Positions 53,952-62,749 of a DNA stretch of 64,000 nt are shown one piece after another. Position 1 is the stretch's first letter. Each line of letters starts with the position of its first letter. Origin of the DNA: JBGQOJ01 sp052119585 (GTDB lineage: Bacteria > Pseudomonadota > Alphaproteobacteria > Rhodobacterales > Rhodobacteraceae); NCBI RefSeq assembly GCF_052119585.1, contig NZ_JBGQOJ010000007.1, positions 62,001 to 126,000 of the forward strand. The letters are read 5' to 3'. Under the pieces are notes generated by a model that was not told where the DNA came from, did no database searches, and saw nothing but the letters and a program-made list of their open reading frames with translations. The translations under genes and the position numbers were made by a program.

Positions 53952-54837
53952 GCAGCAGGATGCTGGTCATCAAAACGGCCAGCCCCCACAGCTCTCGCGG
54001 CGAATTGCGTTCCTTGAAAAAGAAGTGCGAGGCGATGAAGCCGAAAATCAGCTCGACCTGCCCCAGCGCATTCACATAGGCCGCCGTTTGCAGCGTGAAG
54101 GCGGTGAACCAGCACAGGCTGCCCGCCATGCTTGTCACCCCGACCAGCCCCGCAATCCGCCAGTGCCGCGCAACAAGCGCCATCTGCCCGCGCTCTCTCC
54201 AGGCCAGCCACAGCGCCATCGCGATCGTCTGGGTCGCCGTGACAATCGCAAGGGTAAACGCCGCGCGCAGGAACACATCGCCGCCCGACAGCGCCAGTGA
54301 CGCCCCCCGATACCCCACAGCCGAAAAGGCGAAAAACACACCCGACAACAGGCCAAGCCCCGCCGCGCGGTTCATGATCCGCTTGTGCCACGCGCCCGTG
54401 CCCCCCGGCGGATCCGACAACAGCAGCACCCCGACCAGACCCAGCGCAATCGCGGCGATCCCCGCTGGCGACACCCCTTCGCCCAACAGGACAAAGCCGA
54501 CCAACGCCGTCTGCACCACCACGGTTTTTGTGAACGTAATCCCGACGGCAAAGTTCCGGTGCGAAAACAGCGCGACCACGCACATGGTCGCCAGAATTTG
54601 CGCCAGACCGCCGGTCATCGCAAACGCCCAGAACCTGGGGGACAGGCCGGGAATGTCCTGACCGCTGACCCACAGATAGACCCAGACCAGCAGCGCCACC
54701 AACGGGGCGGAATAGACGAACCGCGCGAATGTCGCGCCCGCCGTCGACAGGCGTGTGGCCTTCAGGTGCTTTTGCAGCATGAACCGGATGGTCTGCGCAA
54801 AGGCGGCGGCGATGGTGACGGGAATCCAGATATCCAT
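53935..54837 (-). CDS. EamA/DMT family transporter
   Basis: 300-residue inner-membrane protein with about ten hydrophobic helices in two EamA-like halves (for example VVQTALVGFVLLGEGVSP and LGQVELIFGFIASHFFFKER at the ends of the halves). Drug/metabolite transporters mostly export amino acids or other small metabolites; the substrate is unknown. The gene lies 38 bp after the desaturase gene on the same strand. Confidence 0.9.
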   Translation of the reverse strand: MDIWIPVTIAAAFAQTIRFMLQKHLKATRLSTAGATFARFVYSAPLVALLVWVYLWVSGQDIPGLSPRFWAFAMTGGLAQILATMCVVALFSHRNFAVGITFTKTVVVQTALVGFVLLGEGVSPAGIAAIALGLVGVLLLSDPPGGTGAWHKRIMNRAAGLGLLSGVFFAFSAVGYRGASLALSGGDVFLRAAFTLAIVTATQTIAMALWLAWRERGQMALVARHWRIAGLVGVTSMAGSLCWFTAFTLQTAAYVNALGQVELIFGFIASHFFFKERNSPRELWGLAVLMTSILLLILLI

Positions 54838-54875
54838 CCGGTGCTCTTGTCAGCCAGCGCCCCCGCTGTCGAGAC

Positions 54876-55793
54876 CTAGCGACGCCACAAAGGATGTGGA
54901 ACCGGATCCTTGCGTGTCCAAAGATAGCGGCGGAACACCTCGGCGTAGCTTTTGTACATATAGCCATCGTTCCGTTTCAGGTATCGCTCGCGGTTCTGAA
55001 AATACAGCGCGGGCAGCCGGTACCACGGCACATTCGGGTGCATATGATGGACCACATGCAGGTTGTTGTTCAGGAACAGAAACGCCAATGGCCCGCGATC
55101 CTCGATAATCACCGTGCGCCCGCGGCACCGCTCGTGGGCCTGATGCTCCAGAAAGGTGCGGATCTTCAGGATCGACAGCGCGATATAGGCGGACAGAACA
55201 TAGGCCCAAACCGGCATCGCGCCCGTCGCCACCAGCCACCACACGACCAGCGCCAGCGCAGGCACATGCCAAAGCCAGCCCCGCAAGACCGCGCGGTCGC
55301 CCCGATGAATCGCCTTTGCATCGGCAATGATAAAGCTGATCGTGCCAACCGCAGGCCCCAGAACCAGCCGCCCCGACAGCGTGTTATTGGCCAGCAAAAC
55401 CGCCCGCATCACGGGCGGCAGGGTATTCCATTTCCCCGCATCCAGATAGTTGGACTCTGGGTCGTCGTAGGGATCGGTCAGGATCGCATCCTTGTGATGC
55501 GCCAGATGGCTGTCGCGAAACCGCCGGTACGGAATGCAAAGCGTCAGCGCCGGAAAGACCAGCGCCTCGTTCAACCATGCCTGACGAAACGGGTGGCCAT
55601 GAATGGCCTCGTGCTGCAACGAGGAATGCAGCGCGCCCGCAAGCGCCGTCAAACCAATACCCAACGGCAGCCAGAACGCGGCCGCAACCGCCGTGCCGAT
55701 CCCCCAGACAAGATAGCACCCCGCCACCAGAACAAGCGTCGGCACTTCGACGCCCAAGACACCTCTACCCCGCAAAATAATCCCCTTTACCAC
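54876..55793 (-). CDS. fatty acid desaturase family protein
   Basis: 305-residue membrane di-iron enzyme. The three histidine boxes are visible: HEAIHGH, HLAHH (both in the first half) and HVVHH near residue 240, with hydrophobic helices between them. Members desaturate or hydroxylate fatty acyl or carotenoid chains; which one cannot be told. The upstream region is shared with the divergent XRE regulator. Confidence 0.9.
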   Translation of the reverse strand: MVKGIILRGRGVLGVEVPTLVLVAGCYLVWGIGTAVAAAFWLPLGIGLTALAGALHSSLQHEAIHGHPFRQAWLNEALVFPALTLCIPYRRFRDSHLAHHKDAILTDPYDDPESNYLDAGKWNTLPPVMRAVLLANNTLSGRLVLGPAVGTISFIIADAKAIHRGDRAVLRGWLWHVPALALVVWWLVATGAMPVWAYVLSAYIALSILKIRTFLEHQAHERCRGRTVIIEDRGPLAFLFLNNNLHVVHHMHPNVPWYRLPALYFQNRERYLKRNDGYMYKSYAEVFRRYLWTRKDPVPHPLWRR

Positions 55794-55891
55794 GGCGGTT
55801 ACCGCCTTGCGGCAGAGGTATCACTTGCCCGACGCCCAAGGCATCCGGTAGATAGGCAACATAAACACTACAAATGTGAATAAATGAAACA

Positions 55892-56755
55892 ATGATTGAA
55901 AAAACAGACAAACGCACGCGCGCCGCCCTGTTTCGGGATCGGCTGAACGCGGCACTTGACCTGTCCGCCCTCAACCGCAGCAGCCTTGCGCGGGCTGTCG
56001 GCGTTGACCGCTCCACGATCTCGCAACTTTTGACGGGCGACAGCGCGCGCCTGCCCAATGCCCAGGTTGTCGCGGAATGCGCCCGCACGCTGGGGGTATC
56101 TGCGGACTGGCTTCTGGGCCTGACCAACCGCCCCGAACGCACCGCAGACCTGCTGGCCAGCGCGCTGACGGTAACAGAGGCGCCGCGCGCCCTGATCGAC
56201 GAGCAGATTTTCGCATGGCATCAGGAGGCCGCCGGCTACAAGATCCGCCACGTCCCCGCCTCGCTGCCCGACATGCTGAAAACCCACGCCATGCTCGACT
56301 GGGAATATGCACCGCATCTGGGCCGGACAACGGAACAGGCGATCGGCGCATCAGAGGACAGGCTGCACTGGATGACCTCGGCCAGATCGGACTATGAAAT
56401 CGCGCTGCCCCTGCACGAGATCACGTCCTTCGCCCGCGCCGAAGGCTATTATGCAGGGCTATCCGCCACGACCCGCCATGACCAGATCGACCGTCTTTTG
56501 GATCTGCACGACCAGCTTTATCCCTCATTACGGCTGTTCCTGTTCGACGCCCGTCGCGTCTATTCCGCGCCGATCACCGTCTTCGGGCCGCTGATGGCCG
56601 TGCTCTATTTGGGCCGCAACTATCTGGCGTTTCGCGACAGTGAACGGGTGCAGGCCTTTACCGCGCATTTCGACTGGCTGGTCCGCGAGGCCGATGTGTC
56701 AGAGCGCGACATCCCTGCCTTCCTGCGCCGCATAAAGGCAGAGATCGAGGCCTGA
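55892..56755 (+). CDS. XRE family transcriptional regulator with large effector domain
   Basis: 287 residues. The N-terminal helix-turn-helix reads RSSLARAVGVDRSTISQLLT (about residues 28-47), followed by a ~200-residue region with a conserved look (EIALPLHEITSFARAEGYY, RLFLFDARRVYSAPITVFG) of unknown ligand. Divergent from the desaturase gene by 98 bp, which may be a target. Confidence 0.88.
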   Translation: MIEKTDKRTRAALFRDRLNAALDLSALNRSSLARAVGVDRSTISQLLTGDSARLPNAQVVAECARTLGVSADWLLGLTNRPERTADLLASALTVTEAPRALIDEQIFAWHQEAAGYKIRHVPASLPDMLKTHAMLDWEYAPHLGRTTEQAIGASEDRLHWMTSARSDYEIALPLHEITSFARAEGYYAGLSATTRHDQIDRLLDLHDQLYPSLRLFLFDARRVYSAPITVFGPLMAVLYLGRNYLAFRDSERVQAFTAHFDWLVREADVSERDIPAFLRRIKAEIEA

Positions 56756-56770
56756 CGTGTGCCTACTGCT

Positions 56771-56791
56771 CTGAATATCCTCGCCGAAGGC
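56771..56791 (-). repeat. 3'-end motif with GGCGAGGATATTC (minus strand)
   Basis: Read on the minus strand, GCCTTCGGCGAGGATATTC follows the carnitine dehydrogenase gene by about 40 bp. GCC..GGC can form a small hairpin. Compare 59951-59970 and 17118-17142. Confidence 0.4.
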
Positions 56792-56831
56792 ATAAGACAT
56801 TTCGGCGGGATCAGGCTGTTTCTGCGGCCAG

Positions 56832-58277
56832 CTATTTCACCCCCACCGCGCGTCCCACCCCTTCGGGACGGGGCAAGCGTGCGTGGGCCGCAGCGATCGC
56901 GCCCAGCTTTTCGGTCACTGCGGGCCCGGGCAGGCTGGCCTTGCGGGTGTCAAGGCTGACGTGGATCAGCATATGTTCGCCCGTCGCCAGCAGCCGCCTG
57001 CCATCAAACATCTTGTGGAACAGGTGCATCTTCTTGCCCTCGCCCATCAGGCATTGGGTATCGACGCGGATGCGGGTGCCCGCCGTCACCTCGTCGATAT
57101 GACGAATATGGGTTTCGGCGGTGAAAAAGCTGCTGCCGCCGGCGATATAGTCCGCATCGCACCCCACCAGTTCCATGAAGCGGTCGGTCGCGTCACCGAA
57201 GGCGTGCAGATACCGCGCCTCGTTCATGTGGCCGTTGTAATCCGTCCAGTCCAAAGGCACCGCGCGCGCGACGGTGGTGATCAGCCCCGCATGGTCGCCC
57301 TCGGCCACCGGCATCCGTTTGTCCTGCGCGTTCAACAGTTTACCCGCGCCCCAATCCTGCGCCTTCAGCGCCCGCATCATCGACACCAGATTGTTGTCGC
57401 GGATGCGTTCCAGATCGCGGATCGAATACATGCCCGATTGCGCATCCGACTGGCCGGCGATCTTGTCCACAAGCGCGTCGGTCAGGTCCGGCACATCCAT
57501 CAGCTTGGTCCAGGGCCAGGACAAGCAGGGTCCGAACTGGGCGATGAAATGCTTCATCCCCGCCTCGCCGCCAGCCACGCGGTAGGTCTCGAACAGGCCC
57601 ATCTGCGCCCAGCGGATCCCGAAGCCATAGCGGATCGCGTTGTCGATTTCCTCTGTCGTGGCGATACCGTCGTTGATCAGCCAAAGCGCCTCGCGCCACA
57701 CGGCCTCCAGAAACCTGTCGGCGATATGGGCGTCGATTTCGGCCCGAACATGCAGGGGATACATGCCGATGCCGGTCAGAACCCCCTTTGCGCGCTCTAC
57801 CAGTTCAGGCGCGTTTTGCGCGGATGGCACCAGTTCGACAAGCGGCAAAAGATAGACGGGGTTGAACGGATGGGTCACGACGATCTGCGCGGGCCGCGAC
57901 GCGCAGCCCTGCAATTCCGAGGGTTTAAAGCCCGAGGTCGAGGACCCGATGATTGCATCCGGCCTACAGTGTGCCTGCAAGGTCTGGAACACCTTGCGCT
58001 TCAGCTCCAGCCGTTCTGGCACGCTTTCCTGAATCCAGCCGGCACCGTCCACCGCCTCAGATATTGTGGCGTGGTAGGTCAACCGCCCCTCCGCGGGCAG
58101 CGCCACATCGGACAGCCCCGGCAGGGACCGCCGCGCGTTTTCCAGCACCTCGCCGATCTTGCGCTGTGCCTCGGGGTCGGGGTCGAACACACGCACGTCC
58201 CACCCCATCAGCAGGAACCGCGCGGCCCATCCGCCACCAATAACCCCGCCACCGATGATTGCCGCTGTTTGTGTCAT
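56832..58277 (-). CDS. lcdH: L-carnitine dehydrogenase fused to a betainyl-CoA-type thioesterase
   Basis: 481 residues. Residues 1-320 are a 3-hydroxyacyl-CoA-dehydrogenase-type NAD enzyme (AAIIGGGVIGGGWAARFLL; THPFNPVYLLPLVELVPS), oxidising L-carnitine to 3-dehydrocarnitine. From about residue 335 a HotDog thioesterase follows (DWTDYNGHMNEARYLHAFGD), as in known carnitine dehydrogenase-thioesterase fusions where it releases glycine betaine from betainyl-CoA. It is third in the operon with a DUF849 enzyme and a lipocalin gene (24-bp gap). Confidence 0.93.
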   Translation of the reverse strand: MTQTAAIIGGGVIGGGWAARFLLMGWDVRVFDPDPEAQRKIGEVLENARRSLPGLSDVALPAEGRLTYHATISEAVDGAGWIQESVPERLELKRKVFQTLQAHCRPDAIIGSSTSGFKPSELQGCASRPAQIVVTHPFNPVYLLPLVELVPSAQNAPELVERAKGVLTGIGMYPLHVRAEIDAHIADRFLEAVWREALWLINDGIATTEEIDNAIRYGFGIRWAQMGLFETYRVAGGEAGMKHFIAQFGPCLSWPWTKLMDVPDLTDALVDKIAGQSDAQSGMYSIRDLERIRDNNLVSMMRALKAQDWGAGKLLNAQDKRMPVAEGDHAGLITTVARAVPLDWTDYNGHMNEARYLHAFGDATDRFMELVGCDADYIAGGSSFFTAETHIRHIDEVTAGTRIRVDTQCLMGEGKKMHLFHKMFDGRRLLATGEHMLIHVSLDTRKASLPGPAVTEKLGAIAAAHARLPRPEGVGRAVGVK

Positions 58278-58301
58278 GTCAGGTCTCCGTCTGGCGCAGG
58301 T

Positions 58302-58793
58302 CTAGCGCGGAAAGGGGGTGAAAGCGGCCACAGTGTAGCCGTTGAAATCAAGAATCTCGCGGGCCGCGCGCAGCCGGTCCGCGGGGATGGCAGGGGCGCG
58401 GTTCAGGATATACCCGAAGCGGCCAGAGGGAGTGCCAACCACCGCTGTGCGGTAGGTCTCGTCGACCCAAAGCACCCAGACGATCTCTCCCTGTTCGGGC
58501 TGCAACCGCCCCTGCCCCACATCCCGCGAGGCCCCAAGCAAGCGGGCGGCGCTGGCACAGCCTTCGGAAGACCCCGTCAGAACCCCGCCGGACACAGCAA
58601 AATCATGGATGCCCGTCGGACAGCGGGCACCGTCTGCCGCGATCCCTTCTACCTCGTACCAGCGGCCCGCCATGCGTGTCACATCGAACCCCGCCGCCGA
58701 ATAGATCGGCGTGGCGGGGGAGCGGTAGGTCGCGACGCTTACGGGTTCAGCCGCGCAGCCCGCAAGCGCCATCAACAGGATCAGGCGCTTCAT
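58302..58793 (-). CDS. lipocalin family lipoprotein (Blc-like)
   Basis: 163 residues from the ATG at 58793. Lipoprotein signal with LAGC (Cys13), lipocalin motif GRWYEVEGIA near residue 45 and a C-terminal YILNRAPAIPADRLRAAREI as in Blc. Outer-membrane lipocalins bind lysolipids or fatty acids. Unusually it sits between the two carnitine genes; its ATG overlaps the DUF849 gene stop by 4 bp, so it is co-translated. Confidence 0.9.
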   Translation of the reverse strand: MKRLILLMALAGCAAEPVSVATYRSPATPIYSAAGFDVTRMAGRWYEVEGIAADGARCPTGIHDFAVSGGVLTGSSEGCASAARLLGASRDVGQGRLQPEQGEIVWVLWVDETYRTAVVGTPSGRFGYILNRAPAIPADRLRAAREILDFNGYTVAAFTPFPR

Positions 58794-59701
58794 GCCCGTG
58801 GCGCCCGTTTGACCAAACCCAGCTTTTCGCGCACTTCGGCAGGGCCGATCACCCGCGCGCCCATGTTTTCGATGATGCTGGCCGCGCGTTCGACAAGCTG
58901 CGCATTGGTCGCCAACTGCCCTTTGCCCAGCCACAGGTTGTCCTCCAGCCCGACCCGCACATTGCCGCCCGCCAGAACCGAGGCCGCAACATAGGCCATT
59001 TGGTTGCGGCCCAGCCCGAAGGCGGAAAACGTCCAGTCGTCGGGCACATTGTTGACCATCGCCATAAAGGTATTCAGATCGTCCGGCGCACCCCACGGCA
59101 CCCCCATGCACAGCTGCACCAGCGCGGGGCTGTCCAGAACGCCGTCCTTGACCAGTTGTTTGGCATACCACAAATGACCCGTATCAAAGGCCTCGATCTC
59201 TGGCTTGACGCCCAAAGCGGTCATCATCCGCCCCATGGCAGTCAGCATGCCGGGCGTGTTGGTCATCACATAGTCGGCCTCGGCGAAGTTCATCGTGCCA
59301 CAATCCAGCGTGCAGATCTCGGGCAGGCATTCGGCAACATGGGCGACACGCTCTGTCGCGCCAACCATATCGGTGCCCGCCACGGTCGGAAACGGCTGCT
59401 CGGGGCTGCCGAACATGATGTCGCCCCCCATGCCCGCCGTCAGGTTCAGCACGACATCGACATCTGCCGCACGGATCCGGTCGGTGACCTCGCGGTACAG
59501 ATCCAGCCGGCGCGACGGCGCGCCCGTTTCAGGGTCGCGCACATGGCAATGCACGATCGCCGCCCCCGCCCGGGCCGCGTCGATCGCACTGTCGGCGATC
59601 TGTTTCGCAGAGCGCGGCACATGCGGGCTGCGATCCTGCGTGCCACCCGATCCAGTCACGGCACAGGTGATAAAGACCTCTTTGTTCATTTCAAGCGGCA
59701 T
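58790..59701 (-). CDS. 3-keto-5-aminohexanoate cleavage/BKACE family enzyme (DUF849), probable 3-dehydrocarnitine cleavage enzyme
   Basis: 303 residues (start at 59701 with AAAGGA upstream). The zinc-binding HCHVRDPETGAPSR near residue 50 and LNLTAGMGGDIMFG near residue 85 mark the beta-keto-acid cleavage enzymes. With the adjacent carnitine dehydrogenase the likely reaction is 3-dehydrocarnitine plus acetyl-CoA to betainyl-CoA and acetoacetate. First gene of the carnitine operon. Confidence 0.92.
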   Translation of the reverse strand: MPLEMNKEVFITCAVTGSGGTQDRSPHVPRSAKQIADSAIDAARAGAAIVHCHVRDPETGAPSRRLDLYREVTDRIRAADVDVVLNLTAGMGGDIMFGSPEQPFPTVAGTDMVGATERVAHVAECLPEICTLDCGTMNFAEADYVMTNTPGMLTAMGRMMTALGVKPEIEAFDTGHLWYAKQLVKDGVLDSPALVQLCMGVPWGAPDDLNTFMAMVNNVPDDWTFSAFGLGRNQMAYVAASVLAGGNVRVGLEDNLWLGKGQLATNAQLVERAASIIENMGARVIGPAEVREKLGLVKRAPRA

Positions 59702-59950
59702 GGCGGATCCTTTGTGTGTCCCTGACCTGATGTTGCCCCAGTATTCCCCGACTTGCATCGCCACATTTTGCAATTTACGAAGTATTCTTGATGAAACGCG
59801 CAACAAATCTGTTTTCCGGCGCCTGCGCGGGCTCGGCGGGCGGGTCTTTGCCATGGGCGGCGCGGCGGTTGGAAACCCTGTTCCAGACCGATCTCGGCAC
59901 CTCGCCGGGCGCATTCTGTCTGCCCATGAGCCTGACTTTCTTGCGTCTCC

Positions 59951-59970
59951 GAATATCTCCGCCGACGGCG
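59951..59970 (-). repeat. 3'-end motif GGCGGAGATATTCGGA (minus strand)
   Basis: On the minus strand, CGCCGTCGGCGGAGATATTC begins 12 bp after the aldo/keto reductase stop; it is followed by GGAGACGCAAGAAAG. The CGCC/GGCG arms can pair. Same type as 56771-56791. Confidence 0.4.
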
Positions 59971-59981
59971 AAAACCCGGCC

Positions 59982-61022
59982 TCAATACGGCATCGGATGC
60001 GCCTTATGGGCGATGTTGATCTCGTCCAGCACCTCTTGCCCCAGCACCACATCAACGGACCCGAACACCCGCGCCAACTGATCGACATCGGTCGCCCCGA
60101 AAATCGCCGAGGCCATGAACGGCCGCGTCCGGCACCAGGCCAGCGCCATATGAACCGGATCAAGCCCATGCTTTCGCGCAATCGCCAGATAGGCATCGAC
60201 GGCGGGGAAAACCCGCTCGGACTTGCGGCCGCCAAGGGTTCCGTTGATGTCCATCCGCGACCCTTCGGGCACCGCGCCGCCCTGATATTTTCCGGTCAGC
60301 AACCCGGTTCCAAGCGGCGAGTATGCCAGCAAACCCACTTCCTCGTTCACGCTCACTTCGGCCAGATCGGTGTCATACATCCGGCACAGCAGCGAATACT
60401 CGTTCTGGATCGTCTGCATCCGCGGCAATCCATGCTCGTCCGACAGGCGCAGCCATTGCGCGGTGCCCCAGGCGGATTCGTTGGACAGGCCGAAATGTCG
60501 GATTTTTCCCGCATCGACCAATCCCTGCGCCGCCCGCAACACCTCTTCCATATTGGCCAACGTGTCCTCGCGGTTCTGCCCCGAGGGATCGAACGCCCAG
60601 TTCTGCCGGAACATGTAGGATCCGCGGTTGGGCCAGTGCAGCTGATAAAGGTCGATCACATCGGTTTGCAGCCGCGCCAGCGCCTGATCCACCGCCCCGA
60701 CCAGCGCAGCGCCCGTGATCGGCGCACCACCGCGCGATTTGGACCCCGCGCCGGAAATCTTGCTGGCCAGCACGAACGCATCGCGCCGTCCGTTTTTGGC
60801 GATCCATGTTCCGATGATCTGCTCTGTCCGGCCCACGGTTTCCGCCGACACCGGATTGACCGGATACATTTCCGCCGTGTCGATAAAATTGATCCCGTGG
60901 TCCAGCGCCATGTCGAGTTGCGCATGCGCCTCGGCCTCGGTGTTCTGGGTGCCCCAGGTCATCGACCCCAGGCACAATTCCGAAACCCGCAGGCCGGTGC
61001 GGCCCAGTGTGTTCATACGCAT
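59982..61022 (-). CDS. aldo/keto reductase (Tas-like)
   Basis: 346 residues from MRMNTLG at 61022. Family signatures: LGRTGLRVSELCLGSMTWG, the catalytic region GINFIDTAEMYP (Asp, Tyr), LASKISG (Lys) and LYQLHWP (His), and KIRHFGLSNESAWG. It is closest in style to E. coli Tas, an NADPH-dependent reductase without a firm physiological substrate. The 280-bp gap to the carnitine operon downstream holds no gene I can support. Confidence 0.93.
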   Translation of the reverse strand: MRMNTLGRTGLRVSELCLGSMTWGTQNTEAEAHAQLDMALDHGINFIDTAEMYPVNPVSAETVGRTEQIIGTWIAKNGRRDAFVLASKISGAGSKSRGGAPITGAALVGAVDQALARLQTDVIDLYQLHWPNRGSYMFRQNWAFDPSGQNREDTLANMEEVLRAAQGLVDAGKIRHFGLSNESAWGTAQWLRLSDEHGLPRMQTIQNEYSLLCRMYDTDLAEVSVNEEVGLLAYSPLGTGLLTGKYQGGAVPEGSRMDINGTLGGRKSERVFPAVDAYLAIARKHGLDPVHMALAWCRTRPFMASAIFGATDVDQLARVFGSVDVVLGQEVLDEINIAHKAHPMPY

Positions 61023-61095
61023 CGTGCATCCCCTTTTCTTTTCAGGGGAGAGGTTTAGCGGCCCCAAGTCCGAGGGCAAGGGGCCAAAGCCAATC

Positions 61096-61530
61096 TTATG
61101 GTCTGACGTAGGCGTAACCTTGTTCCTGCAACTCGATCAGGCGCACAACACCCGACGGCACAACAACTGCCTCGCTCATCAGCGCGATGTCGTGCCCTGC
61201 CTTTTTCTGCATCCCGTTCAGCGTGTTGCCGCAGGCGGCGAAGGCAATGTTGTCCAGTTCCAGCGACATGGATTTGATGCGCTCTGCCACGGGGCTTTGG
61301 TCCGGGATCAGCATGTTCAGGCCGGGGCCATAGGTCACAACCTCGATCATCACCTCGTCGCCTTTGGATTTATAATAGCTTGCGACGTTTTGCGCGTTGT
61401 TCAGCGCCATGTTCATCACGGCCGGATCATTCTGATCCACATGGATGGCTACATGGTGCATCTGCCCTTCGGCAAAGGCCATGGTGGCAGTCAGCGCCAA
61501 GGCGGCGGTTGCGGTCAATAGTCTGTTCAT
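61096..61530 (-). CDS. exported DsrE family protein
   Basis: 144 residues with a signal peptide (MNRLLTATAALALTATMAFA-EG) and a DsrE/DsrF-like fold (HHVAIHVDQNDPAVMNMALN, VTYGPGLNML). Cys in FAACGNTLN lies where DsrE proteins have their sulfur-carrier Cys. Periplasmic forms of this family are common in proteobacteria; the role is unknown, sulfur relay being a guess. A strong GGGAGG precedes the ATG. Confidence 0.85.
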   Translation of the reverse strand: MNRLLTATAALALTATMAFAEGQMHHVAIHVDQNDPAVMNMALNNAQNVASYYKSKGDEVMIEVVTYGPGLNMLIPDQSPVAERIKSMSLELDNIAFAACGNTLNGMQKKAGHDIALMSEAVVVPSGVVRLIELQEQGYAYVRP

Positions 61531-61738
61531 TGTCGTCCTCCCGTTGTCATGCTGCCAGCCTAGAACGGGAAAACCGCATTTGTCACATTATACTTTTTGA
61601 ATGCCTTGATCGACATCGGGAACAAAGACAAAACACGGTCATTTCCCCAGGTGGCTTGGCCTGCGCCCCCCTTCCCCGCGGAAAAGTGAGGGGCGAAATC
61701 CGCAGCCCGCGCTATACTCCTTCAACGGAGGATTTCAC

Positions 61739-62302
61739 ATGCGTCTCGCCGCCCTGTTCCTGATTACACTGATGCCCGTCGCAGGGCTTGCCGCCCCCGC
61801 CGATTACCGGTTGGAGGCCGACAAATCCAGCGTCGGCTTTACCTATGATTTCGGCGGCAACGCGACCAAAGGCACCATGCCCGTGACCCGCGCCGACCTG
61901 ATGCTGGACTTCAACAATGTCGCCGCCTCAAGCGTGGCGGTAACACTGGACGTGCGACGCGCCAATGCGGGGTTCGCCTTTGCCACCGAGGCGATGAAAG
62001 GCACGACCGTTCTGAACGCCGCAGCCTATCCCGACATCCGGTTCCAAAGCACGAAGGTCAGCGCAAAAGGTGACGGCGCATTGGTCGAGGGCATGCTGAC
62101 CGTCCGCGGCATCACCCACCCCATCGCCCTGGATGCGCGGATTTACCGCCAGAAAGGCACCATCGCGGGCGACCTGTCGCATCTGTCGATCCTGCTGACC
62201 GGCACTCTCAGGCGCAATGATTTCGGCGCGACCGGTTTTCCCGACATGGTGGGCAGCAACATCGACCTGCGCATTCTGGCACGGGTGGCGCGGCTGGAGT
62301 GA
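61739..62302 (+). CDS. YceI family periplasmic protein
   Basis: 187 residues with a signal peptide (ends VAGLAAPA). The YceI lipocalin-like fold is indicated by YRLEADKSSVGFTYDFGGN, VRRANAGFAFATEAMKGTT and MLTVRGITHPIALDARIY. Family members bind isoprenoid quinones or similar lipids. GGAGG ribosome binding site. Its stop overlaps the next, unsure gene. Confidence 0.92.
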   Translation: MRLAALFLITLMPVAGLAAPADYRLEADKSSVGFTYDFGGNATKGTMPVTRADLMLDFNNVAASSVAVTLDVRRANAGFAFATEAMKGTTVLNAAAYPDIRFQSTKVSAKGDGALVEGMLTVRGITHPIALDARIYRQKGTIAGDLSHLSILLTGTLRRNDFGATGFPDMVGSNIDLRILARVARLE

Positions 62303-62649
62303 TAGGGGCGGCCCGCACGCACCACCGGAACACGGCACAAAGCGACCCAAACCCCAAAGCGGTGCGGATTGCGGGACTCTCTGCGGGACTCTCTGCGGGT
62401 GCCATGCCGGTAGCCGCCAGGGAATATGTGCCCGTCCCGTCGCAATCAGGTATCGAACGCGCGGACATCCAGCGGGAAACCCGCGTCTTGGCAGCGCTTA
62501 CCGCCCTTTACCGCCAGCAAGGCCCAAGCGAAGACACGGTGTTCTTGGCTGCAAAGGAACTGACCCGACATTATGCGCTTGGGGCGCGCGCCGCAGGGCG
62601 TGTCGTTGTCTGGGGCGTCATCGTCTGGGGGGCGTCGGGCGCACCATAG
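62299..62649 (+). CDS. hypothetical protein, uncertain
   Basis: 116 residues from a GTG that overlaps the yceI stop (GTGA). The first ~35 residues contain a 12-bp tandem repeat (AGLSAGLSAG) and may not be translated; an ATG at 62404 is an alternative start. The part after it (RVLAALTALYRQQGPSEDTV, AAKELTRHYALGARAAGRVV) looks protein-like. I do not recognise a family. It lies between yceI and the MFS gene. Confidence 0.4.
   Translation: MIGAARTHHRNTAQSDPNPKAVRIAGLSAGLSAGAMPVAAREYVPVPSQSGIERADIQRETRVLAALTALYRQQGPSEDTVFLAAKELTRHYALGARAAGRVVVWGVIVWGASGAP
62371..62399 (+). repeat. 12-bp tandem repeat
   Basis: GCGGGACTCTCT occurs twice in tandem (62371-62382, 62383-62394) plus a partial third copy to 62399, inside the start of the uncertain small gene. 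Confidence 0.85.
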
Positions 62650-62749
62650 CCCAAGCAATCGAAAACGACGCGGAATGTCGGTTCCGGGGGTGGCATCCCC
62701 GTTTGCCCGTGACAGGGTGGGGTGTCTGATCCTTCAGGGCAGCCCCCCA

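Noticed and set aside
59702..59981. Plus-strand 97-codon frame between the carnitine operon and the aldo/keto reductase
   Set aside because: It extends into the reductase gene antisense and has no family features; the gap is more likely promoter plus 3' region.
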